Below, in pieces: positions 46,863-55,785 of a stretch of DNA of 64,000 bases. Under the pieces are notes generated by a model, which saw only the letters and a program-made list of their open reading frames with translations, did no database searches and was not told the DNA's origin. Both the position numbers and the translations under genes were made by a program. The stretch lies in assembly GCA_002428605.1 (NCBI GenBank), contig DIXH01000037.1, forward strand, positions 74,841 through 138,840, written 5' to 3'. The stretch is from Clostridiaceae bacterium UBA6085. GTDB lineage: Bacteria; Bacillota; Clostridia; Clostridiales; Clostridiaceae. The stretch's first letter is position 1, and every line of letters starts with the position of its first letter.

Positions 46863-48249
46863 TTATCTTATGTTCATCGCCTGCCTGACAAGATCAGCGA
46901 TTTCTGTGTTGTCTATGTAGTTTCCTCTTGATGGATCTGATTCGTCAGCATAGGACTTCAGAAGTCTTGCTGCATCTCCCTTAGCATATAGAGGTATTAT
47001 GCTGTTGGTGTGGTTTCCGCTGTTCCATTCCAGGAAGGACTCCTGCGCCGTTGTTTACTATTGACATCCACATGGGGTCTGTCTCTGTTCCTGAGGCAGG
47101 TCCAGTAAGATATCCTGTCTCATGGTCACCGGTGACTATGAGAAGTGTCTCTCCCCAGTTGCTGTTCTCCCTGACCCACGCGTTGACTGCTTCGACCGCC
47201 TTGTTGAAATCAATCTGCTCTTCAATGACTCTTCCGCTCTGATTCGCATGTCCTGCCCAATCCACTGCTCCGCCTTCGATCATGAGGAAGAATCCGTCCT
47301 CATCGTTGTCGAGTACATTGAGTGCTACGTTAGTTATTGTAGCTAGATCAGGGACATTGTCGTTAAGCGGTACTGCATAAGGGTCAGCCTTTCCGTCTCC
47401 GCTCCTTGCCTGCTGAAGGGTTGTCGCAACCTGAGGCACTCCGACGAGCCTTGAGGGTGTTTCCCCGGTCTGAAGGGCTTCAAACTCGGATTTTTCCTGG
47501 ATAAGCGTCCAGTTGTCAAGCTCATCTGCGATCCCATCGCCGTTTGCATCTGAAACATCAAGAGTTCCATCAGCAAGGGAATTCCAGGTTGTTGAACCTC
47601 CTACATACTTATAGCCTGATTCTGAGACGGAAGTCTTGATGTCACCATTGTCATTGTAGAACGGGTTCCCTGCTCCGATTATCACATCCGTGGCACTGTA
47701 CTTGAGCATCTCGTTCGCTATTTCAGAATAGTTGTTCCTGCTTGCGTTATGGGCTACGAAGCCCGCTGGGGTGGCATGGCTGAACTCTACCGAGGAAACG
47801 ACTCCGGTAGCTTTTCCTGCAGCTTCCAGGTCTTCTGAGATGTGTCTTAGAACTGATCCGTCATCATCGACTCCGATTGCGGCATCGTAGGTCTTCTCGC
47901 CGGTTGACATTGCTGTAGCTGCAGCGGCGGAATCGGTAGGGCTGCCTTTAAGGTAATCGAAGGAATCCCAGGCTGCTGAAGGGTCGTATGATCCTACAGA
48001 ATATGTGCTCATTCCCATCTGGAAGGGGAAGCTCTCATATACCTGTGTTCCCAGCTTTCCGTACTGATAGTAGTCAGTTGCTGAGATCTGGTTGTAGCCC
48101 CAGCCGTCGCTGATCATCACTATGACGTTTTTTGCAATTGGCTTATCGGTCTTGTTCTCAAGGGCTGCTGCACTTAGGTGTGAGCCAGCGGCAATTACCA
48201 TTACTGAAGCAAGGGCTGCTGCGGTAGCTTTCTTTGCGATCCTTCTCAT
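46863..48249 (-). pseudogene. Alkaline phosphatase, 3' frameshift (phoA-like)
   Basis: The reading frame from 48249 encodes an alkaline phosphatase with signal peptide, metal Asp in ISDGWGYNQ, nucleophile Ser region TDSAAAATAMSTG and metal His in VTGDHETGYL. It diverges after GAGVLPGMEQ and stops at 46981. The next frame continues with WNSGNHTNSIIPLYAKGDAA, then YIDNTEIADLVRQ and a stop at 46863. The conserved family junction is PGMxWNSGxHTNS. The DNA there has two copies of TGGAA; a third copy would restore the frame and give a protein of about 463 residues. The lost tail includes the His of GNHTNS, a zinc ligand, so the current product should be inactive. Confidence 0.82.
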
Positions 48250-48518
48250 TTTTTCCCTCCGTGTGTTTTTTTAGTTTCAGGTCACAAGGAAATGATAACA
48301 GGAGGAGGTAAAGTCAGTTTGAAGTCCGGGTTAAGGGATGTTAAGCCTGTGGTCGGATTAATTAACAATGATAATATGCATTGACAAAAATGGTATATAC
48401 TTTTTTGTTGAGATTGCTCCCAATATTTCCATGAAGGATCTTTTCTTTGTACATGACAACCAGGACTTCGTGTATTATGATGTAGAAAATACAGGATAAA
48501 ATAAAGGATGTGTAAGTG

Positions 48519-48980
48519 ATGATCTATGACAGGCTGGAAAACATAGGGAACTATTCGTTCCTGCACCCAAACCTTAAGAAGGCGGTAAGATACCTTATTG
48601 AGGAGGATATCCTGAGCCACAAGGAGGAGAAGTTCGTTATCGAGGAGGGGGAGCTGTTCGTGAACCTTATCGAGAACATGCAGGGAAGACCTGAGGAGAA
48701 GAAGTACGAATGTCACCATGATTTCGTTGATATCCACATAACACTGGAAGGCCTTGACTATATAAGGTCCACGGATGAGTCGAACCTTGTTGTGACCACC
48801 CCCTATGACAGAGATGGGGATCATCTGCTTGGCGACTGTCCGGGAGATGAATATGCTGAAGCGTACATACCGAGAGGCTGCTTTGCATTGTACCTACCGA
48901 AGGATGCCCATATGGTGAATGGTACTCCAAAGGAGAGGGGAAGGGTAAGAAAGTTCGTAATGAAGGTGAAAGTGAAGTAA
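48519..48980 (+). CDS. YhcH/YjgK/YiaL-family protein
   Basis: A 153-residue cupin-like protein with the family markers YECHHDFVDIHITLEG and FALYLPKDAHM. The three His residues and the Glu form the metal site of this family. YhcH is encoded in the E. coli nan regulon and its homologues accompany sialic-acid genes, where anomerase or isomerase activity has been proposed. Here it is just upstream of the nan-like operon but ends in its own terminator. The start is the ATG at 48519. Confidence 0.85.
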   Translation: MIYDRLENIGNYSFLHPNLKKAVRYLIEEDILSHKEEKFVIEEGELFVNLIENMQGRPEEKKYECHHDFVDIHITLEGLDYIRSTDESNLVVTTPYDRDGDHLLGDCPGDEYAEAYIPRGCFALYLPKDAHMVNGTPKERGRVRKFVMKVKVK

Positions 48981-48993
48981 AAAGTCTGAATTT

Positions 48994-49034
48994 ACCTGCA
49001 GCTTTGATGAATCGTCAGCTGCAGGTATTCTTTT
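48994..49034 (+). terminator. Terminator of the yhcH gene
   Basis: ACCTGCAGCT pairs with AGCTGCAGGT (48994-49003 with 49017-49026), followed by TATTCTTTTT. Confidence 0.85.
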
Positions 49035-49042
49035 TCCCGTTT

Positions 49043-49089
49043 TTGGAAGAAAGTTCCAACCAAGAAAAGTTTTTGGAAGAAATTTCGAT
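49043..49089. promoter_or_regulatory. Candidate RpiR (NanR) operator pair
   Basis: TTGGAA-N5-TTCCAA at 49043-49059 is a perfect inverted repeat. A degenerate copy, TTGGAA-N5-TTCGAT, follows at 49073-49089, exactly 30 bp (about three turns) downstream. Both lie just upstream of the -35 of the nan operon promoter. Confidence 0.5.
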
Positions 49090-49096
49090 TTTCATC

Positions 49097-49125
49097 TTGA
49101 GTTTCATAAATTCATATGGTAAGGT
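49097..49125 (+). promoter_or_regulatory. Promoter of the nan-like operon
   Basis: TTGAGT (49097-49102) and TAAGGT (49120-49125) are 17 bases apart, about 70 bases before the binding-protein start codon. The -10 is weak, consistent with regulation. Confidence 0.5.
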
Positions 49126-49196
49126 AAGTGTAATAGTTTACAGGTCGTGCTTTGGAAACAGGGATTGACCTGAAAAACATTTTAAGGGGGATAAAA

Positions 49197-50867
49197 ATGA
49201 AAAAACGTATCAGTGCGCTTATTGCCACCATGATGCTTGCAGCGGTACTTGCCGGCTGCTCAGGAAAGGCTGAACCTACAACTCCTGGAACTCCGACGAC
49301 ACCATCCGAGACTTCAGCAAAGGCAGGTGTGCTCTATTCAAACGGAGGACCTGTTGAATTCTTCGAGCATCCTTGGCTGAATCCTGCATCGTATATGCAC
49401 CAGAAGGCAATGTATGACCATCTGCTTGTTGCTGACGAGAACCTCAATCCTGTTGCAGGTGCCCTCGCAAAATCATACACAATGGCTGCTGACGGAACAA
49501 AGCTCGAATTCGAGCTGAGAGACGACATATTCTGGCATGACGGCGAGAAGATAACTTCAGCTGATGTAAAGTGGTCGATTGAGTACGCTCTGAAGATCAC
49601 CGGACTCAATGCAGTCTTCGCATCGACCTTCAAGGCGATAAAGGGTGCACCTGAATTCATTGCAAAAACTGCAACTGAGATCTCAGGCATAAAGGTTGAC
49701 GGACAGAAGATAACAATCGAGTTCGCTAAGGTCGCTCCTGATGCGCTCCTTGCGTTCACACAGTTCGCACCGCTGCCGGAGAAGCACTTCAAGGATGCTG
49801 ATCCTTTAAAGTTCCAGCAGGCTCCATTCTTCCAGGCACCTGTAGGAAGCGGACCGTTCATGGTTGATGAAGTGAAGCTCAATGAGTACACAACTCTTAA
49901 GCCATTCGACAAGTACTACGGTGGAGCTCCAAAGTACTCCATATACCTCTCACCGAGCCCTGGAGACTCAGACCCGAACCTTGTTACAAACGCCCAGTCA
50001 GGAATGCTTGACTACGCCTATACAAAGAGCGTAGACGCAGCAAGCTCACTGAAGGATGTTGCAGGACTTACAGTTACCCAGGTAAACATCAGATACACAA
50101 GGCTGTTCTACCTCAACAAGTTCGACAAGAAAGACGGAACAGAGTCACCTCTTGCTGATGCAAAGGTAAGACAGGCGATAAGGTATGCTATCGATATGGA
50201 TTCAATAGCGAAGAACCTCTTCAAGGGAGCAGCTGTTCCAGCGAACAGCCTGACACCTAACGAGGCTACAAAGGCTACAGGCCTTAACGACTACAAGTAC
50301 GACCCTGAGAAGGCGAAGGCTCTCCTTGCAGAAGCAGGATGGGATCCTAAGACAGTCCTTGATGTCGTATACTACTACACAGACCAGCAGACAGTTGATT
50401 TCATGGCAAGCATTCAGTCTTACCTGAAGGCAGTAGGCATAGAGATGAAGTTCAGACTCCTTGAGGGAGACCTTGGAACTCTGCTCTGGACACCACCTGC
50501 TGACCAGACAAACGGACCAAGTGCAGTTGACTGGGATATGGCATATGCGGCAAATGCAGCGCTTTCACTCCATGAGTACTATGACAGGTACAGGACAGGG
50601 TCTTCCTCAAACTCACATACTCCTGAGGATCCTAAGCTCAACGAGCTTATAGACGCTACAAACGCTACATTCGACCCAACTGAGATGACTAAGGCATTCA
50701 ACGAGCTCCAGAAATATGAGAATGAGTCACTCTTCACAATGGCACTCTACTACCAGCCGGTTTTCGTCATCGAAAGTGACAAGATAACCAAGGGAGCCGA
50801 TAAATACGGCAATCCTCAGTTCTCATACAATTGGAACGTTCAAAATTGGGAAGTAGCAGCAGAGTAA
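49197..50867 (+). CDS. Dpp/Opp-type ABC substrate-binding lipoprotein
   Basis: A 556-residue SBP_bac_5 (peptide/nickel-type) binding protein. The signal peptide ends at the lipobox LAGCSG, then a Thr/Pro linker. Typical pieces are LAKSYTMAADGTKLEFELRDDIFWHDG and, further on, VRQAIRYAIDMDSIAK. Dpp-type systems (SatABCD type) import sialic acid in several bacteria, and the operon genes downstream favour that ligand over peptides. The ATG at 49197 follows AAGGGGG; an earlier in-frame ATG is not supported. Confidence 0.85.
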   Translation: MKKRISALIATMMLAAVLAGCSGKAEPTTPGTPTTPSETSAKAGVLYSNGGPVEFFEHPWLNPASYMHQKAMYDHLLVADENLNPVAGALAKSYTMAADGTKLEFELRDDIFWHDGEKITSADVKWSIEYALKITGLNAVFASTFKAIKGAPEFIAKTATEISGIKVDGQKITIEFAKVAPDALLAFTQFAPLPEKHFKDADPLKFQQAPFFQAPVGSGPFMVDEVKLNEYTTLKPFDKYYGGAPKYSIYLSPSPGDSDPNLVTNAQSGMLDYAYTKSVDAASSLKDVAGLTVTQVNIRYTRLFYLNKFDKKDGTESPLADAKVRQAIRYAIDMDSIAKNLFKGAAVPANSLTPNEATKATGLNDYKYDPEKAKALLAEAGWDPKTVLDVVYYYTDQQTVDFMASIQSYLKAVGIEMKFRLLEGDLGTLLWTPPADQTNGPSAVDWDMAYAANAALSLHEYYDRYRTGSSSNSHTPEDPKLNELIDATNATFDPTEMTKAFNELQKYENESLFTMALYYQPVFVIESDKITKGADKYGNPQFSYNWNVQNWEVAAE

Positions 50868-50888
50868 CATATATTTAGTGCTTAAGGT

Positions 50889-50921
50889 ATAGCTGTGGTT
50901 TTCTCCACAGCTATATTTTTT
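50889..50921 (+). terminator. Attenuating terminator after the binding-protein gene
   Basis: ATAGCTGTGG pairs perfectly with CCACAGCTAT around a 6-base loop, followed by a T-run. The operon continues right after, so it probably reduces read-through and raises binding protein over the other subunits. Confidence 0.8.
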
Positions 50922-50935
50922 AAGAAGGAGGAAAA

Positions 50936-51889
50936 ATGGTTTCATATATTATCAGAAGGCTGTTGTCCATGCTGCCGATGATTCTCGTAATAACATTCCT
51001 GATATATCTCGGCCTTGAGCTTACCCCCGGCGATGCAGTATCCCATCTCATACCGCCGGACGCCATGGCCAACATATCTCCGGAGCAGCTGGCTGCACTG
51101 AGGGATGCATACGGACTGAATGATCCGTTCCTGATCAGGTATTTCAGGTGGCTTTTCGAGATGCTCAAGGGCAATTTCGGATTCAGCATAACATCGGGTG
51201 TCAAGATTTCCGATATCGTCGCAAGGAACCTTTCTTCAACCGTAGAGCTTTCCGTAGCAGCACTTCTGATATCGACAGTGATAGGAAGCATCCTTGGACT
51301 TGTAAGCGCCCTCAAGAAGGGAACACTTGCTGACAACGTGCTGACTATAGGAGGAATGATTGGGGTATCCATTCCGCAGTTTTTCTTCGGACTTGTAGTA
51401 ATTATGGTTTTCGTACTGAAACTGAGGCTGTTCCCCATAAAGCTCCTGCCGAACCAGACTTCGTTCATTGATGAACTGAGGGTCCTTTTCCTCCCTGCCA
51501 TGGTGCTGGGAGTGTCACTGACAGCAGGTGTAATGAGGTATGCCAGGGCATCCATGCTTGATGCAATGAACAAGGAGTACATCAAGACCGCAAGGAGCAA
51601 GGGTCTTCCTGAGTGGAGGGTTAACCTGGTACACGGCTTCAGGGTGGCACTCACTCCGGTAATGGTCCTCATCGGCTTCAGGCTCCCCATGCTCATAGGC
51701 GGATCAGTTGTAATAGAGACCATATTCCAGAGACAGGGTATAGGAAGCACCTTCGTCACTGCAGTAAGAGGCCAGAACTATCCTCTTGTCATGATGATTG
51801 CGCTGTTCTCAGTGGTTGCGGTGCTTGCATCGAGCTTCCTTGTAGACATACTCACAGCCGTGCTTGACCCGAGAGTCAAGCTGGATTAG
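50936..51889 (+). CDS. Dpp-type ABC permease, first
   Basis: A 317-residue inner-membrane permease with about six segments and the N-terminal pattern MVSYIIRRLLSMLPMILVI of DppB/OppB. The EAA-loop is MRYARASMLDAMNKEYIKTARSKGLPE. It forms the channel with the next gene product. The GGAGG site lies just after the attenuator. Confidence 0.9.
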   Translation: MVSYIIRRLLSMLPMILVITFLIYLGLELTPGDAVSHLIPPDAMANISPEQLAALRDAYGLNDPFLIRYFRWLFEMLKGNFGFSITSGVKISDIVARNLSSTVELSVAALLISTVIGSILGLVSALKKGTLADNVLTIGGMIGVSIPQFFFGLVVIMVFVLKLRLFPIKLLPNQTSFIDELRVLFLPAMVLGVSLTAGVMRYARASMLDAMNKEYIKTARSKGLPEWRVNLVHGFRVALTPVMVLIGFRLPMLIGGSVVIETIFQRQGIGSTFVTAVRGQNYPLVMMIALFSVVAVLASSFLVDILTAVLDPRVKLD

Positions 51890-51897
51890 GAGGAGAC

Positions 51898-52815
51898 ATG
51901 GCAGTAAACAAGAGACTAAATAAGAAATTCGATAAGATAAGGGCCATGGAGGAAGCAGGAAAAGGCGGCGGAAAGACCATGAACAGGAGCCTTCGGAAGC
52001 TCCTTAAGAACAAGCTGGCGCTCCTCGGTATGGTAATATTCACTGTCATCATCCTGGCATCCCTTTTTGCTCCTCTCCTTACAAGCTACGACCCTCTGGG
52101 AGTGAGCATGGAGAGCGTGCTTCAGCCTCCGAGTGCTCTGCACATCCTCGGAACCGACAAGATCGGAAGGGATATATTCTCAAGGGTCCTTTACGGCGGA
52201 AGGATATCGATACTTGTAGGGCTTGGAAGCGCTCTTGGAGCAGCCACCATAGGCGTACTCCTCGGTGCATATGCAGGCTACAAGGGTGGGGTCATAGACA
52301 GGACGATCCTTAGGATCTCCGAGATCTTCATGTCCTTTCCTCAGATAGTGCTGGTTCTTCTTCTGGTCACTATCCTCGGGCAGAGCCTGAGAAACCTCCT
52401 CATCATATTCATTGCCACAGGATGGGGCAGCGTATACAGGATGACGAGGGCGAGGATGCTGTCAATAAGGGAAGAGGAGTATGTGCAGGCACTCAAGGCC
52501 TTCGGCCTCAGCGATGTGATAGTCTGCTACAAGCACATGCTGCCCAATGCAATTGGACCGATACTAGTAAACATCACGCTAAGCACCGCCATGTTCATAC
52601 TTGAGGAGGCATCACTGTCATTCCTCGGACTCGGTGTTCCGCTTGAAATTGCCACATGGGGCAACATTCTCAATGCAGCCCAGGACCAGACAGTCCTTCT
52701 TAGGAACTGGTGGATCTGGCTTCCAGTAGGTATCGTAATATCCCTGTTCGTAATGAGCGTCAACTTCATGGGTGACGGTCTCAGGGATTCTGCGGACCCA
52801 ACGCAGCAGGGTTAA
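51898..52815 (+). CDS. Dpp-type ABC permease, second
   Basis: A 305-residue DppC/OppC-type permease. The N-terminal cytoplasmic stretch is long (about 45 residues) and basic, then LLKNKLALLGMVIF begins the first membrane helix. The EAA-loop is RMTRARMLSIREEEYVQALKAFGLSD. It starts 9 bases after the first permease, with GGAGGAG. Confidence 0.9.
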   Translation: MAVNKRLNKKFDKIRAMEEAGKGGGKTMNRSLRKLLKNKLALLGMVIFTVIILASLFAPLLTSYDPLGVSMESVLQPPSALHILGTDKIGRDIFSRVLYGGRISILVGLGSALGAATIGVLLGAYAGYKGGVIDRTILRISEIFMSFPQIVLVLLLVTILGQSLRNLLIIFIATGWGSVYRMTRARMLSIREEEYVQALKAFGLSDVIVCYKHMLPNAIGPILVNITLSTAMFILEEASLSFLGLGVPLEIATWGNILNAAQDQTVLLRNWWIWLPVGIVISLFVMSVNFMGDGLRDSADPTQQG

Positions 52816-52825
52816 GGAGGCAGAT

Positions 52826-53833
52826 ATGGAACACGACAAGATAATAAGCGTAAATAATCTTAAGACATATTTCTATACCAACGAAAGGTGCAACAGGGCC
52901 TTAAACGGGGTATCCTTCGACATCAGGAAGGGAAAGACACTATGCGTGGTAGGAGAATCCGGCTGCGGAAAGAGCGTTACCGCTGCTTCCATAATGCAGC
53001 TTCTTCCTGACCTTTCAAGGATCGAGGAAGGCTCCATAACCTACTACACAGAAGGCGATGAGATCAGGATAGACCAGCTTCCGAAGAACGGAAAGAAGAT
53101 GAGGTCGATCAGGGGTGGGGATATCGCCATGATATTCCAGGACCCGATGACAGCACTGAACCCGGTGTATTCTGTAGGCTTCCAGATCTCAGAAAACCTT
53201 AAGGCCCATACCAAAATGACAAGCAGGGAAGCTCATGCACGTTCAATAGAGCTCCTTACCCTGATGGGGATACCAAATCCTGAACAGAGGGTGAATGAAT
53301 ATCCTCATCAGTTCTCAGGCGGAATGAGGCAGAGGGCAATGATAGCCATGGCCATGAGCTGCAATCCGAAGGTCCTTATAGCTGACGAGCCGACTACGGC
53401 ACTTGACGTCACTATCCAGGCCCAGATATTCGAGCTCATGATGAAGCTGAAGAAGGAGTTCAACACTGCGATCCTCCTCATCACCCACGACATGGGAGTC
53501 GTAAACGAGGTTTCAGACGAGGTTGCGGTCATGTACATGGGAAACATCGTGGAAAGCGGGATCACAAAGGAAGTTCTGACGAAGCCTGCTCATCCATACA
53601 CAAAGGCTCTGCTCCAGTCCATACCCATACTGGGCAAGGGAAGGAACCAGGACCTGAAGCCTATAAGGGGGTCAACACCAGACCCGTACAACAGGCCGGT
53701 CGGCTGCCAGTTCAAGGACAGATGCGATTTTGCGACAGACAAGTGCTCTGAGATGCCAGGCGAAGAGATCGTCGAAGGTAATCACATGGTGCGATGCTGG
53801 CACTACAAGGAGGTGCTTTCAAGTGGAAAATAA
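52826..53833 (+). CDS. Dpp-type ABC ATPase, first (DppD/OppD-like)
   Basis: A 335-residue ATPase. Walker A is GESGCGKSVTA, the signature is FSGGMRQRAMIAMA, Walker B is VLIADEPTTALDV, and the C-terminal oligopeptide-ABC region has the Cys motif CQFKDRC. The ATG at 52826 follows AAGGAGG. It works with the next ATPase as a heterodimer that powers import. Confidence 0.92.
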   Translation: MEHDKIISVNNLKTYFYTNERCNRALNGVSFDIRKGKTLCVVGESGCGKSVTAASIMQLLPDLSRIEEGSITYYTEGDEIRIDQLPKNGKKMRSIRGGDIAMIFQDPMTALNPVYSVGFQISENLKAHTKMTSREAHARSIELLTLMGIPNPEQRVNEYPHQFSGGMRQRAMIAMAMSCNPKVLIADEPTTALDVTIQAQIFELMMKLKKEFNTAILLITHDMGVVNEVSDEVAVMYMGNIVESGITKEVLTKPAHPYTKALLQSIPILGKGRNQDLKPIRGSTPDPYNRPVGCQFKDRCDFATDKCSEMPGEEIVEGNHMVRCWHYKEVLSSGK

Positions 53834-54848
53834 GGAAGTTCTCCTGAGTCTTAAAAACGTCAAGACATACTTCCCTGTAAAGAAGGGAGTATTGAAGAAG
53901 ACAGTTGGCCATGTCAAGGCAGTTGATGACATATCAATAGATGTATACAAGGGTGAGACTTTAGGACTTGTCGGAGAATCAGGCTGCGGAAAGACAACGC
54001 TCGGCAAATCCATACTGCAGCTCATAAAGGCTACTGACGGAACCATGGAATACAGGTTCGAGGATGGGATGAAGGACCTGAGGAAGCTTCCGGGAAGCGA
54101 GCTTGACAATGCAAGGAAGAAGCTTCAGATAGTGTTCCAGGACCCGCATTCCTCACTGAATCCGGCGTTCACCATCTTCCAGTCCCTTGAGGACCCTCTG
54201 AAGAAGTTCGGGGTGAAGACCAGGGAGGAAAGAAGGAAGATAATCGGAGACCTTCTTGAAGCTGTAAACATGAGAAGGGAATACATGGACAGATATCCCC
54301 ATGAGTTCTCCGGCGGACAGAGGCAGAGGATAGGGATCGCAAGAGCACTTTCAGTCAATCCGGAGCTCATAGTATGCGATGAGGCTGTAAGCGCACTGGA
54401 TGTGTCCATACAGGCTCAGGTGCTTAACCTTCTCAAGAAGCTCAAGGAAGAAAGGCAGCTTACCTACATATTCATAACCCACGACCTGAGCGTCGTAGAG
54501 TACATAAGCGACAGGATAGCTGTCATGTATCTGGGAAGGATAGTGGAGCTTGCTGACGCTGATGAGCTGTACAGGAACAAGCTCCATCCATACACCCAGG
54601 CACTGCTGTCAGCGATATTCGTCGCTGAGCCCGACAGGAAGACTAACAGGATCATACTAGAGGGAGATGTCCCAAGTCCTTCAAAGCCCCCATCAGGCTG
54701 TACCTTCCACCCCAGATGCTCCTATTGCATGGAAAGGTGCAAGACGGAAAAGCCTGAACTCAAGGAATACGATATTGACGGAAGCAAACACCATGTCGCT
54801 TGTCACTATGTAGACGAAGAAATAGAAAGGAATGTGAAGAATGGCTAA
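53823..54848 (+). CDS. Dpp-type ABC ATPase, second (DppF/OppF-like)
   Basis: A 341-residue ATPase starting at GTG 53823, with AAGGAGG eight bases upstream and an 11-bp overlap with the first ATPase gene. Walker A is GESGCGKTTLG, signature FSGGQRQRIGIARA, Walker B LIVCDEAVSALDV, and the C-terminal Cys motif is CTFHPRCSYCMERC. Upstream in-frame ATG codons lie inside the preceding gene. Confidence 0.92.
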   Translation: MENKEVLLSLKNVKTYFPVKKGVLKKTVGHVKAVDDISIDVYKGETLGLVGESGCGKTTLGKSILQLIKATDGTMEYRFEDGMKDLRKLPGSELDNARKKLQIVFQDPHSSLNPAFTIFQSLEDPLKKFGVKTREERRKIIGDLLEAVNMRREYMDRYPHEFSGGQRQRIGIARALSVNPELIVCDEAVSALDVSIQAQVLNLLKKLKEERQLTYIFITHDLSVVEYISDRIAVMYLGRIVELADADELYRNKLHPYTQALLSAIFVAEPDRKTNRIILEGDVPSPSKPPSGCTFHPRCSYCMERCKTEKPELKEYDIDGSKHHVACHYVDEEIERNVKNG

Positions 54849-55785
54849 TTTCAACATATCAGAGATCAAGGGAGTAATACCTGCACTTCTGACCCCGTTC
54901 ACGATGGAGGAGGAGCTTGATGAAAAGGGCCTCAGGGCACTTATATCCCATCTCATCGGTGAGGGTGTCCACGGACTGTATCTTGTAGGTTCCACAGGGG
55001 AAGGCTTCCTCATGTCACAGGAAGAGAGGAAAAAGGCAGTCGAGATCGCAATGGACGAGGTAAAGGGAAGGATCCCTGTAATAGTCCATGTTGGAGCGAT
55101 ATCCACAAGGCTTTCAAAGGAGCTTACCGTACATGCATACGAGTCAGGCGCGGATGCAGTTTCATCAGTACCTCCCTTCTACTACAAGTTTTCAGAGGAG
55201 CAGATCATAGGCTACTATAAGGACCTTGCTGAGGCAAGCCCGCTTCCAATGATAATATACAACATACCTCTTGCAGGAATAATGGGATACGGAACTCTTG
55301 TAAAGCTTGCTAAGATTCCTGGAGTGAAGGGAATAAAGTACACATCAACTACACATTTCGAGATAACCCAGCTGAAGTCGGACATCGGCCCGGATTTCAT
55401 GGTTTACTCCGGTGCTGACGAGATGGCCCTTTCAGGTCTCCTTGCAGGCTCTGACGGTATAATCGGTTCTACCTACAATGCAATTCCTGATACCTTCCTT
55501 GCAATATACGATGCATTCGTCAAGGGCGACATCGAAAAGGCAAACAATGTCATGAAGCAGGGTGTCGAGGTCATCATGCAGATGCTTAAGTATGGAAGCC
55601 TTATGTCGCTGCTGAAGGCGATAAACAGGTGGGTCGGAGTTCCAGCAGGCTATGCCAGGAAGCCTTTCTCGAACTTCACTGAAGCCGAAGAGGCTTCGAT
55701 CAGAAAGGATTTCGTGGCTCTCAAGAAGAGGCTTTCCCTGACTGATGTCAAGTTCATAGATACTTTAGAGAAGAATGAAGCTTAG
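54841..55785 (+). CDS. nanA: N-acetylneuraminate lyase-like aldolase
   Basis: A 314-residue DapA/NanA-superfamily TIM barrel. The carboxylate-binding motif is GSTGE, the catalytic Tyr is in IYNIPLAG and the Schiff-base Lys is in VKGIKYTS. The Lys-Tyr-Thr context is that of N-acetylneuraminate lyases rather than dihydrodipicolinate synthases. It would split Neu5Ac into ManNAc and pyruvate. The 8-bp overlap with the ATPase gene and the downstream nanE/nanK/nagB genes support this role. Substrate could be a modified nonulosonate. Confidence 0.8.
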   Translation: MANFNISEIKGVIPALLTPFTMEEELDEKGLRALISHLIGEGVHGLYLVGSTGEGFLMSQEERKKAVEIAMDEVKGRIPVIVHVGAISTRLSKELTVHAYESGADAVSSVPPFYYKFSEEQIIGYYKDLAEASPLPMIIYNIPLAGIMGYGTLVKLAKIPGVKGIKYTSTTHFEITQLKSDIGPDFMVYSGADEMALSGLLAGSDGIIGSTYNAIPDTFLAIYDAFVKGDIEKANNVMKQGVEVIMQMLKYGSLMSLLKAINRWVGVPAGYARKPFSNFTEAEEASIRKDFVALKKRLSLTDVKFIDTLEKNEA

